5,881 nucleotides of DNA from Paracoccaceae bacterium. Its GTDB lineage: Bacteria; Pseudomonadota; Alphaproteobacteria; Rhodobacterales; Rhodobacteraceae. The stretch covers positions 1-5,881 of the forward strand of contig PUNI01000040.1 in NCBI GenBank assembly GCA_003551745.1. Direction: 5' to 3'. The notes under the pieces were generated by a model that saw only the letters and a program-made list of their open reading frames with translations, was not told the origin of the DNA and searched no databases. Made by a program: the position numbers and the translations under genes. Of the stretch, positions 1 through 5,881 are shown one piece after another (position 1 is the first letter of the stretch; each line of letters starts with the position of its first letter).

Positions 1-246
1 ATCACCATCACTGGCCTGCAGATGGGCAGCATCATCGCCTTTTCGATCATCACCGAGACGGTGTTCCAGTGGCCCGGGGTCGGGGCCTTCTTCATCGCCG
101 CCGTGCGTTTTGTCGATGTGCCGGTGATGGCCGCCTATCTGATGCTGATCGCGCTGATCTTCGTGGTCATCAACCTGATCGTCGATCTGCTCTACTACGT
201 CGTCGATCCGCGCCTGCGGGTGGACCGTGGCGGGGCGCGGCATTAG
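1..246 (+). CDS. ABC importer permease, DppB/OppB type (5'-truncated, C-terminal 81 residues)
   Basis: This is the C-terminal end of an inner-membrane permease subunit of a dipeptide/oligopeptide-family ABC importer. The frame is open from base 1 and ends at TAG 244-246. The visible part has the family's hallmark block ETVFQWPGVG, followed by AAVRFVDVPVM, a long hydrophobic membrane segment (about residues 46-67 of the visible part) and the terminal VDLLYYVVDPRLR, matching the NLxVDLxYxxxDPRxR ending typical of DppB-type permeases. The start, the N-terminal membrane helices and most of the EAA coupling loop lie upstream of the window. The stop is 10 nt before the next permease start, so the two are very likely in one operon and form a heterodimeric channel. 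The family assignment is firm. The substrate is unknown because the binding protein is not visible. Confidence 0.93.
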   Translation: MTITGLQMGSIIAFSIITETVFQWPGVGAFFIAAVRFVDVPVMAAYLMLIALIFVVINLIVDLLYYVVDPRLRVDRGGARH

Positions 247-250
247 GGGG
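245..250 (+). promoter_or_regulatory. Ribosome binding site for the second permease
   Basis: AGGGGG overlaps the stop codon of the upstream permease and lies 6 nt before ATG 257. It favours 257 over the in-frame ATG at 227, which would overlap the end of the previous gene and add ten residues (MAGRGIRGRA) that do not look like a permease N-terminus. Confidence 0.7.
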
Positions 251-256
251 CGGGCG

Positions 257-1198
257 ATGAGCGACTTCACCCCCGAGACCCGCCCCTCCGCCCTGCGCCG
301 GGCCTGGGACAGCGATCTGGCCTATTCCTTCCGCACCTCGCCGGTGGCGCTGGTCTCGGGCATCGTGGCGCTGGCGATCATCCTCGGCGCCGTCTTCGCG
401 CCCTGGCTCGCGCCCTACGATCCCTTCGACCCGGGCAGCCTGAACCTGATGGACGGCTTCACCCCGCCGATGGAGCCCAACCCCTTCACCGGCAACGTCT
501 ACTGGATGGGCACCGACAACCAGGGCCGCGACGTCTTCTCCACCATCCTCTACGGCGCCCGCACCTCGCTCTTCGTGGGCTTCGCCGCCGTGCTCTTCGC
601 GATGGTGCTGGGCATCTCGCTGGGGCTGGTGGCGGGCTATCGCGGCGGCTGGCTCGACGGGCTCCTGATGCGGATCGCCGACGTGCAGCTCACCTTCCCG
701 TCGATCCTGCTGGCGCTCCTGATCTTCGGCGTGGCCCGCGGCTTCATCCCGCCAGCCTATCGCGAGGCGATGGCGATCTGGGTCCTGATCATCGCGATCG
801 GGCTGTCGGACTGGGTGCAGTACGCCCGCGTGGTGCGCGGCGCGACGATGGTGGAGAAGAACAAGGAGTATATCCAGGCCGCCCGCGTGATCGGCGTGCA
901 CCCCGCGAAGATCCTTGTCACCCACATCCTGCCCAACGTGATGGGCCCGGTGCTGGTGATCGCCACCATCGGGCTGGCGCTCGCCATCATCGCCGAGGCG
1001 ACGCTCTCCTTCCTCGGCGTCGGCCTGCCGCCGACCCAGCCGTCGCTCGGCACGCTGATCCGCATCGGCCAGGGCTTCCTGTTCTCCGGCGAGTGGTGGA
1101 TCCTCGCCTTCCCTGCCATCGCGCTTCTGGCGCTGGCGCTGTCGGTCAACCTGCTGGGCGACTGGCTGCGCGACGCGCTCAACCCGCGTCTGCGGTGA
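257..1198 (+). CDS. ABC importer permease, DppC/OppC type
   Basis: This 313-residue integral membrane protein is the second channel subunit of the Dpp/Opp-type importer and has the normal length for the family. An N-terminal cytoplasmic stretch (SALRRAWDSDLAYSFRTSP, about residues 11-29) precedes the first helix (about 29-51). After it comes the periplasmic segment with the DppC hallmark MGTDNQGRDVFSTILYGARTSL (84-105). The five further hydrophobic segments are near 106-127, 144-162, 172-186, 228-250 and 280-301. The EAA coupling loop that docks on the ATPase is EYIQAARVIGVHPAKILVTH (204-223), followed by ILPN. The C-terminus NLLGDWLRDALNPRLR is also typical. Residues 61-83 form a somewhat long, proline-rich insertion before the MGTD motif. 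Such insertions occur in this clade and may contact the binding protein; that role is inferred. The start at 257 is chosen from its Shine-Dalgarno sequence. The stop is 13 nt before the first ATPase. Confidence 0.95.
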   Translation: MSDFTPETRPSALRRAWDSDLAYSFRTSPVALVSGIVALAIILGAVFAPWLAPYDPFDPGSLNLMDGFTPPMEPNPFTGNVYWMGTDNQGRDVFSTILYGARTSLFVGFAAVLFAMVLGISLGLVAGYRGGWLDGLLMRIADVQLTFPSILLALLIFGVARGFIPPAYREAMAIWVLIIAIGLSDWVQYARVVRGATMVEKNKEYIQAARVIGVHPAKILVTHILPNVMGPVLVIATIGLALAIIAEATLSFLGVGLPPTQPSLGTLIRIGQGFLFSGEWWILAFPAIALLALALSVNLLGDWLRDALNPRLR

Positions 1199-1211
1199 GG
1201 GGCCCGCGCCG

Positions 1212-2204
1212 ATGGTCTCCAACGTGCCCCTGCTGTCGGTCCGCGATCTCGTGGTGGAGTTTCCCACCCGGCGCGGGATGCTGCGCGCGCTCGACAAGGT
1301 GTCCTTCGATATCGCCGAGGGCGAGGTGCTGGGGATGGTGGGTGAGTCCGGTGCCGGCAAGTCGATCACCGGCTCGGCCATCATCGGGCTGATCGAGCCG
1401 CCCGGCCGGATCGCCGGCGGCGAGGTCTGGCTGAGGGGGGAGCGGATCGACAATCTCTCCGAGGAGAGGATGCGCCGGGTGCGCGGGCGGCGCATCGGCA
1501 TGGTGTTCCAGGACCCGCTCACGTCGCTCAACCCGCTCTACACCATCGCCGACCAGCTGATCGAGACGATCCGGACCCATGCCGACATCGGCGAGAAGGC
1601 CGCGCGGGACCGCGCCATCGGGTTGCTCGATCAGGTGGGCATCCCGGCGGCGCGGCGGCGGATCGACGACTATCCGCACCATTTCTCGGGGGGCATGCGG
1701 CAGCGGGTGGTGATCGCGCTGGCGCTCGCCGCCGAGCCCGATCTGGTGATCGCCGACGAGCCCACAACCGCGCTCGACGTCTCCGTGCAGGCCCAGATCA
1801 TCGACGTGCTCAAGGAGATCTGCGCCGAGCGCGGCGCTGCGGTGATGCTGATCACCCACGACATGGGCGTGATCGCCGAGACCGCAGACCGGGTGGCGGT
1901 GCTCTACGCCGGCCGGATGGCCGAGATCGGCCCGGTGGCCGACGTGATCAAGGCCGCCGAGCACCCCTACACCCGCGGGCTGATGGGCTCGATCCCCACC
2001 ATCACCCAGACCGGCGACCGGTTGACCCAGATCCCCGGCGCGATGCCCCGGCTCAACGCCATCCCCGCTGGCTGCGCCTTCAACCCGCGCTGCCCCGAGG
2101 TGATGCCCCGCTGCCGCAGCGAACGCCCCGAACTGCTGCCGCGGGCGCAGGGGCGGCAGGTGGCCTGCTGGCTCTATGCCCGCGAAGGGGTCCGGCATGG
2201 GTGA
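1212..2204 (+). CDS. ABC importer ATPase, DppD/OppD type
   Basis: This 330-residue cytoplasmic nucleotide-binding subunit powers the permease pair. All ABC motifs are intact: Walker A GESGAGKS (44-51), Q-loop Q100 in VFQDPLTSLNP, signature FSGGMRQR (158-165), Walker B VIADEP with D182/E183, D-loop TALD and H-loop H216 in ITHDMG. The C-terminal extension is the oligopeptide-transporter type (HPYTRGLMGSIP from 251, then GCAFNPRCP). It contains four cysteines, C288, C294, C301 and C319 (C-x5-C-x6-C-x17-C). This pattern is known to bind a [4Fe-4S] cluster in a structurally characterised DppD; cluster binding here is inferred. AGGGG at 1198-1202 is a plausible Shine-Dalgarno sequence 9 nt before ATG 1212. 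The 3' end overlaps the next ATPase gene by 8 nt. The unequal ATPase pair is normal for Dpp/Opp systems. Confidence 0.96.
   Translation: MVSNVPLLSVRDLVVEFPTRRGMLRALDKVSFDIAEGEVLGMVGESGAGKSITGSAIIGLIEPPGRIAGGEVWLRGERIDNLSEERMRRVRGRRIGMVFQDPLTSLNPLYTIADQLIETIRTHADIGEKAARDRAIGLLDQVGIPAARRRIDDYPHHFSGGMRQRVVIALALAAEPDLVIADEPTTALDVSVQAQIIDVLKEICAERGAAVMLITHDMGVIAETADRVAVLYAGRMAEIGPVADVIKAAEHPYTRGLMGSIPTITQTGDRLTQIPGAMPRLNAIPAGCAFNPRCPEVMPRCRSERPELLPRAQGRQVACWLYAREGVRHG
2184..2190 (+). promoter_or_regulatory. Ribosome binding site deciding the start of the second ATPase
   Basis: GAAGGGG lies inside the end of the upstream ATPase gene, 6 nt before ATG 2197. It supports 2197 rather than the in-frame ATG at 2176, which has no comparable purine run in front of it. 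Its position within the preceding coding sequence implies translational coupling. Confidence 0.7.
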
Positions 2205-3186
2205 CGCGCTGGTCCGCGTCGAGGGGCTGACGCGGTATTTCGATGTCTCCAAGCCCTGGCTCAACCGCGTGATCGAGCGCGAGCCCAAGGCCTGGCTGAC
2301 CGCGGTCGCCGACGTCAGCTTCGAGATCCGCCGTGGCGAGACCTTCGCGCTGGTGGGCGAGAGCGGGTCGGGCAAGTCCACCATCGCCAAGATGATCGTC
2401 GGCCTGCTGCCGCCCTCGGAAGGCCGCATCGTCTTCGACGGCCAGCCGATGGCGGGCACTGCGGGGGCTGCCATGCGCAGCCTGCGGCGACGGTTCCAGA
2501 TGATCTTCCAGGACCCCTTCGCCAGCCTCAACCCGCGCTGGCGGGTGGGCGACATCATCGCCGAGCCGATCCGCACCTTCGGCCTAGCCTCGGGCGCCGA
2601 GGTCCGCCGCGAGGTGGGCCGCCTGCTGGAGGTGGTGGGCCTCGGCGCCGCCGACGCCGCCAAGTTCCCCCACGAGTTCTCGGGCGGGCAGCGCCAGCGC
2701 ATCGCGATCGCCCGGGCACTTTCGTCGAAGCCCGAGTTCATCGTCTGCGACGAGCCCACCTCGGCGCTCGACGTCAGCGTGCAGGCGCAGATCCTGAACC
2801 TGATGCGCGACCTGCAGGACGAGTTCGGGCTGACCTATCTGTTCATCTCGCACGACCTGTCGGTGGTCCGCCACATGGCCAACCGGATCGGCGTTCTCTA
2901 TCTCGGGCGGCTCGCCGAGGTGGCCGAGGGCAAGCGACTCTTCCGCGAGCCGCGCCACCCCTACAGCCGGATGCTGCTCGACGCGGTGCCCGATCTCGAG
3001 ATGTCGGGGCGCCGCCGCAAGCGGGTGGAGGGCGAGATCCCCAACCCGATCGACCCGCCGCCGGGCTGTGCCTTCCACCCGCGCTGCCCGCTGGTGGCCG
3101 ACCGCTGCCGCCGCGAGATCCCGGCGCCGGTGCCGGTGGCCGACGGCATGGCCGCCTGCTTCGCGGTCGAAGAAGGGCGCGGCTGA
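2197..3186 (+). CDS. ABC importer ATPase, DppF/OppF type
   Basis: This 329-residue protein is the second nucleotide-binding subunit of the importer and pairs with the upstream ATPase. The motifs are complete: Walker A GESGSGKS (54-61), Q-loop Q105 in IFQDPFASLNPRWRVGDI (the PFASLNPR form is typical of the DppF side), signature FSGGQRQR (161-168), Walker B VCDEP with D185/E186, D-loop SALD and H-loop H219 in ISHDLS. A segment rich in Trp and charged residues (about 17-36, SKPWLNRVIEREPKAW) sits between the first strand and Walker A, as in many DppF proteins. The C-terminal oligopeptide domain (HPYSRMLLDAVP, then GCAFHPRCP) carries C291, C297, C304 and C321 (C-x5-C-x6-C-x16-C), a candidate iron-sulfur site. 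The gene overlaps its upstream neighbour by 8 nt and appears to be the last gene of the transport operon. Confidence 0.96.
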   Translation: MGDALVRVEGLTRYFDVSKPWLNRVIEREPKAWLTAVADVSFEIRRGETFALVGESGSGKSTIAKMIVGLLPPSEGRIVFDGQPMAGTAGAAMRSLRRRFQMIFQDPFASLNPRWRVGDIIAEPIRTFGLASGAEVRREVGRLLEVVGLGAADAAKFPHEFSGGQRQRIAIARALSSKPEFIVCDEPTSALDVSVQAQILNLMRDLQDEFGLTYLFISHDLSVVRHMANRIGVLYLGRLAEVAEGKRLFREPRHPYSRMLLDAVPDLEMSGRRRKRVEGEIPNPIDPPPGCAFHPRCPLVADRCRREIPAPVPVADGMAACFAVEEGRG

Positions 3187-3306
3187 CCGGCTGCGGCAAT
3201 TGGGGGCTGGTCGCCACGCCCCGGTCGGGTAGACATGTCAACGGGATGGCGGGCAGAGCGCATCCGGGCGCGCAACGTCGCGCGGCAGGGACAAGGGAGA
3301 CAGGCG
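3187..3306 (+). other. Intergenic gap between the transporter operon and the OLD-type ATPase gene
   Basis: This 120-nt gap is the widest break in the window. An imperfect inverted repeat, GACCGG (3185-3190) with CCGGTC (3221-3226), spans the start of the gap, but the loop is 30 nt and no T-run follows, so it is not a convincing Rho-independent terminator. No -35/-10 pair with standard spacing stands out. The gap is wide enough for a separate promoter, but none can be shown. The frame of the downstream gene stays open back to an ATG at 3235, so part of the gap could be coding if that start is used. Confidence 0.5.
3294..3299 (+). promoter_or_regulatory. Ribosome binding site deciding the start of the OLD-type ATPase
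   Basis: AGGGAG lies 7 nt before ATG 3307. The protein from 3307 begins MRLIRFRVTNFRSV, the usual first strand of OLD/RecF-like ATPases. Together these favour 3307 over the in-frame ATG at 3235, whose 24 extra residues are Arg-rich and match no family N-terminus. Confidence 0.75.
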
Positions 3307-5493
3307 ATGCGGCTGATCCGGTTCCGCGTGACCAATTTCCGGTCGGTTGCCGACAGCGGCTGGCTCGACGTCGACGAGGCCACCGCGCTGATCGGCGTGA
3401 ACGAGAGCGGCAAGACCAACCTGCTGCTGCCGCTGTGGAAGCTGAATCCCGCCCGCGACGGCGAGATCCAGCCCACCTCGGATTTTCCCAAGGCGCTCTT
3501 CGGCCAGATCCGAGATGCGCCCGGCAGCCATCGCTTCATCGAGGCCGAGTTCGACCCGGGCCACGACGCGGCGCGGCTTGCCGATCTGGCCGGCATGCCC
3601 GTGGAGGGGGTGACGCCGGTGCGGGTGGCGCGCTTCTACGACGGCCGCCACGAGATCGCCTTCCCCTCGGACCGGCGCGAGACCGAGGCGCCGGTGGCGG
3701 CGATCCGGGCGCTGCTCGACGAGGGTGTGGCGCGGATCGGGGCGGCGACCCCGCTGAAGAGCGAGGCCGAGCTGCACGCGCAGGCGCAGGCGCGGCTGGC
3801 CGAGCTGCGCAAGGGGCTGGCGCGAACGAAGACGCTCGACGCCGCGGCCGTGGGCGCATTGCACGACGCCGTGGCGGAGCTGCTGCCCGAGAGCCCGGCC
3901 AAGACCAGCAAGCTTGTGCCCGCGCTGACCCGCCTTGCCGGCCAGCTCGCTGCCGAGCGCGACCGCATCGGCCGGCCCGACCCGGCGAGCGTGGAGGCGC
4001 TGCGCAAGGCCGTGCTGGAGGCGCTTCCACCCTTCGTCTACTATTCGAACTACGGCAATCTCGACAGCGAGATCTACCTGCCGCATGTGGTCGAGAACCT
4101 CGCCCGCGAGGATCTGGGCGCCAAGGAGGCCGCCAAGGCGCGCACGCTCCGGGTGTTGTTCGGCTTCGTCGGGCTGGAGCCCCAGGAGATCCTCGAGCTT
4201 GGTCGTGATTTCAAGGATATCCGCGCGGAAGCGGAGGCCGAGGTCGTGCGCCGCGAGGGCGCACAGGGGTTTTTCAAGACACTGTTCCGGCGCGGTGTGT
4301 CGAAGGCCACCGGGGGCGACGCGCCAGGCACCGAGGAGCTCGCGCGCATCGCCGAGGCCAAGCGCACGCGCTCGATCCTGCTGCAATCGGCCGGCACCAA
4401 GCTGACCGACAGCTTCCGCGAATGGTGGAAGCAGGGCGACTATCGCTTCCGCTTCGAGGCCGACGGCAACCATTTCCGCATCTGGGTCGCCGACGACCGC
4501 CGCCCGCAGGAGATCGAGCTGGAGAACCGCTCCACCGGGTTGCAGTGGTTCCTGAGCTTCTTTCTCGTCTTCGTGGTGGAGAGCGTGGGCGCGCATCGAC
4601 GGGCGGTGCTGCTGCTCGATGAGCCCGGCCAATCGCTGCATCCGCTGGCGCAGCGCGACCTCTCGGCCTTCTTCGAGGGGCTCGCGGAGTCGAACCAGCT
4701 GCTCTACACGGCCCATTCACCGTTCCTTGTGGACGCCGACCGGCTGGAGCGGGCGCGCAAGGTCTATGTGGCGGGTGACGGCTCGACGCGCGTGACGGGC
4801 GATCTGCGCGAGACGGAGGGCAGCGACAGCCAGCGGGGCGCTGCCTATGCGGTGCATTCGGCGCTGAACCTCAGCGTGGCCGAGGCGATGCTCTGGGGCT
4901 GCCAGCCGGTGGTGGTGGGCGGCACGGTCGATCAGCTTTACCTCAGCGCGGTCAAGGCGCTGCTGGTCGCGGGCCGGCGCATCTCGCCGGCGCGGGAGAT
5001 CGCGTTCCCGCCCTCGGGCGGGGTGCGGATCGCAAAGGTCGTAGCCAGCATGCTCTCGGGGCAGTCCGAGCAGTTGCCGGCGATCCTCTTGGCCGACGAT
5101 GCCGACGGCCGCGCCATGGCGGCCGATCTGCGCGCCGGGCTCTATGCCGAGGCCGGGCGCCAGGTGCTCGATCTGGCCGAGATCACCGGCATGGCCGGGG
5201 CGCGGGCGGAGGATCTGTTCCCGCCGGCCTTCCTTGCCGATCTGCTCGACCGGATCGAGCGGCGGCCCGAGACGCGGATGGCGGACGTGGTGGCGGAGGG
5301 CCGGCCCTTCGTCGATCAGGCCGAGGCCTGGGCGGCGGGGCAGGGGATCGCGCTGCCCGAGGGCTGGCGGGTAGAGCTGGCCCGCCGCGCAAAGCTGCGC
5401 GCGCTGCAGCGCGGGCCGGGCGCCTTCGAAGGCGACACGGTCAGGACCTGGAAGGCGCTCTTCGACAGTCTGACCAGGCTCGGCGCGGGCTGA
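3307..5493 (+). CDS. OLD-family AAA/ABC-class ATPase with degenerate-looking Toprim region
   Basis: This 728-residue protein belongs to the OLD/RecF-like group of DNA-associated ATPases. The N-terminus (RLIRFRVTNFRSV) leads to Walker A GVNESGKT (30-37, K36). A long insertion follows, with an Ala/Leu/charged helical stretch at about 150-235 that may be the dimerisation or coiled-coil element. Next come the block FVYYSNYGNLDSEIYLP (243-259), a charged helical segment (about 300-360) and the second half of the ATPase. That half has an ABC-like signature RSTGLQWFLSF (408-418), Walker B VLLLDEP (434-440, D438/E439) and H-loop YTAHSPFLV (H470). The C-terminal region (about 533-650) follows the Toprim order of OLD nucleases: VVVGGTVDQLYL (535-546), PSGGVRIAKV (569-578), ILLADDADG (593-601) and AEDLF (634-638). 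The usual Glu of the VEGxxD motif is G538 here. Characterised OLD proteins are ATPases with a nuclease Toprim and act in phage interference, sometimes with a UvrD-like helicase; no such partner is present in the window. Composition resembles the neighbours, with no clear sign of recent acquisition. ATPase class is confident, Toprim activity is doubtful, and the biological role is inferred. Confidence 0.85.
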   Translation: MRLIRFRVTNFRSVADSGWLDVDEATALIGVNESGKTNLLLPLWKLNPARDGEIQPTSDFPKALFGQIRDAPGSHRFIEAEFDPGHDAARLADLAGMPVEGVTPVRVARFYDGRHEIAFPSDRRETEAPVAAIRALLDEGVARIGAATPLKSEAELHAQAQARLAELRKGLARTKTLDAAAVGALHDAVAELLPESPAKTSKLVPALTRLAGQLAAERDRIGRPDPASVEALRKAVLEALPPFVYYSNYGNLDSEIYLPHVVENLAREDLGAKEAAKARTLRVLFGFVGLEPQEILELGRDFKDIRAEAEAEVVRREGAQGFFKTLFRRGVSKATGGDAPGTEELARIAEAKRTRSILLQSAGTKLTDSFREWWKQGDYRFRFEADGNHFRIWVADDRRPQEIELENRSTGLQWFLSFFLVFVVESVGAHRRAVLLLDEPGQSLHPLAQRDLSAFFEGLAESNQLLYTAHSPFLVDADRLERARKVYVAGDGSTRVTGDLRETEGSDSQRGAAYAVHSALNLSVAEAMLWGCQPVVVGGTVDQLYLSAVKALLVAGRRISPAREIAFPPSGGVRIAKVVASMLSGQSEQLPAILLADDADGRAMAADLRAGLYAEAGRQVLDLAEITGMAGARAEDLFPPAFLADLLDRIERRPETRMADVVAEGRPFVDQAEAWAAGQGIALPEGWRVELARRAKLRALQRGPGAFEGDTVRTWKALFDSLTRLGAG

Positions 5494-5546
5494 CCCCAGC
5501 CTGACCCCTCCCGAGCGCTCCCTTGACGCGCCAGGCCCGCGCGCGC

Positions 5547-5551
5547 AGAGG
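5547..5551 (+). promoter_or_regulatory. Putative ribosome binding site of the last, partial gene
   Basis: AGAGG sits 6 nt before ATG 5558, and a further G-rich run directly abuts the start. It is the best start signal in the 64-nt gap after the OLD-type gene and supports reading the open frame at the window end as a real gene. Confidence 0.5.
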
Positions 5552-5557
5552 CGGGGG

Positions 5558-5881
5558 ATGGAGGAGGGGCTTTCCGAGCGGCTCTTGACGCATCACGTTG
5601 CCGGGGGCTGGCGCGCGCCGCTGTCGGAGAGGATGCGCGACGTCATCGGGCCCGCGGGTGCACCGGTCGGCCGGCTGGTCGAGGCCGACAGCCGCGACAT
5701 TGCCCGCGTCCTCGCTGCGGCCGAGGCGGCCGGGCCCGCGCTGGCCGCCGAACCGGCCGCGGCGCGGGCGGCGCTGGCCGAGCGCTTCGCGCAGGAGCTG
5801 GCGGCCCGCGCCAAGACGCTGGCGGCGGCGCGCCGGATGGAGCGGGTGGCGGGGGAGCTTCTGGCCCGACCGCTGCCGAGC
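5558..5881 (+). CDS. Putative aldehyde dehydrogenase-family protein, N-terminal part (3'-truncated)
   Basis: The frame is open for 108 codons from ATG 5558 to the last base of the window, with no stop. The protein begins MEEGLSERLLTHHVAGGWRAPLSERM. The order VAGGWRAP, then VIGPAGAPVGRLVEADSRDIARVLAAAEAA, then a helical Ala/Arg/Glu stretch ending ERVAGELLARPLP resembles the ALDH N-terminus: the INGxW strand, the xPAtgxxigxv turn, the AsaxDvdxAvaaA helix, then a helix leading to ExxxxxGxPl. The match is by pattern only. The segment usually holding a Trp before the sA.eR helix is replaced by PALAAEPAAARAAL, so the protein is divergent. The NAD-binding and catalytic Cys/Glu motifs would lie beyond the window. 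If correct, it oxidises an aldehyde with NAD(P)+ in the cytoplasm. It starts 64 nt after the OLD-type gene on the same strand. An alternative is an unrelated Ala-rich protein. Confidence 0.6.
   Translation, partial: MEEGLSERLLTHHVAGGWRAPLSERMRDVIGPAGAPVGRLVEADSRDIARVLAAAEAAGPALAAEPAAARAALAERFAQELAARAKTLAAARRMERVAGELLARPLPS

Noticed and set aside
170..1531. Minus-strand open frame of 453 codons covering the DppC-type permease and the start of the first ATPase
   Set aside because: It is low-complexity, rich in Arg, Gly and Asp/His, with no recognisable domain, and lies antisense to genes with intact family motifs. It is a typical GC-rich shadow.
1179..2759. Minus-strand open frame of 526 codons antisense to both ATPase genes
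   Set aside because: The His/Asp/Gly-rich translation has no motif, and the opposite strand holds full ABC ATPases. It results from the lack of stop codons in GC-rich antisense DNA.
3185..3226. Inverted repeat GACCGG/CCGGTC as a possible terminator of the transporter operon
   Set aside because: The stem is six base pairs with a 30-nt loop and no T-run. In DNA this GC-rich such a pair is expected by chance.
3235..3306. A 24-residue N-terminal extension of the OLD-type protein from an upstream in-frame ATG
   Set aside because: The extension is Arg-rich and unlike family N-termini, and ATG 3307 has a good Shine-Dalgarno sequence and begins with the expected first strand.
3238..4716. Minus-strand open frame of 492 codons antisense to the OLD-type gene
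   Set aside because: It is an Arg/Gln/Leu/His-rich shadow with no domain; the + strand frame has clear Walker A, Walker B and signature motifs.
5487..5502. Small hairpin GGCT-AGCC around the stop codon of the OLD-type gene, and the nearby palindrome GAGCGCTC (5513-5520)
   Set aside because: The stem is only 4-5 bp and no T-run follows either element; there is not enough support for a terminator or operator.
5523..5528. TTGACG as a possible -35 box for the last gene
   Set aside because: No AT-rich -10 element is found about 17 nt downstream; the sequence there is G/C only for most of its length.

Overview
The window is GC-rich, has an alphaproteobacterial look and is almost fully coding on the + strand. 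Its third-position G/C bias and Ala/Arg-rich proteins would fit a Rhodobacterales-type genome. That placement is inferred from composition and protein style only; no marker gene in the window proves it.

Positions 1-3186 hold the downstream part of a peptide/opine/nickel-type (Dpp/Opp) ABC importer operon. In order they are the C-terminal end of a DppB-type permease (cut by the window edge), a complete DppC-type permease, a DppD-type ATPase and a DppF-type ATPase. The junctions are tight: 10 nt, 13 nt and an 8-nt overlap, each with a purine-rich Shine-Dalgarno sequence, so co-transcription and translational coupling are likely. The two permeases would form the membrane channel and the two ATPases would drive it. 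The periplasmic substrate-binding protein that sets specificity is not in the window and is probably upstream, so the substrate cannot be named.

After a 120-nt gap (3187-3306), positions 3307-5493 encode a 728-residue AAA/ABC-class ATPase of the OLD (overcoming lysogenization defect) type. It has an N-terminal Walker A, an ABC-like STG signature, Walker B, an H-loop and a C-terminal Toprim-like region. The conserved catalytic Glu of the Toprim motif appears to be Gly, and the DxD element is also irregular, so this may be a nuclease-impaired OLD protein. No helicase partner (GajB/UvrD type) lies on either side within the window. This gene is the most interesting object here: it is unrelated to transport and could be a single-gene defence or DNA-repair factor.

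After a further 64-nt gap, an open frame from 5558 runs off the window end. Its first 108 residues resemble the N-terminus of an aldehyde dehydrogenase-family protein, but it is divergent and the catalytic part is not visible.

No RNA gene, insertion sequence, CRISPR array or convincing Rho-independent terminator was seen. Long open frames on the minus strand are explained as GC-rich shadows of the + strand genes.
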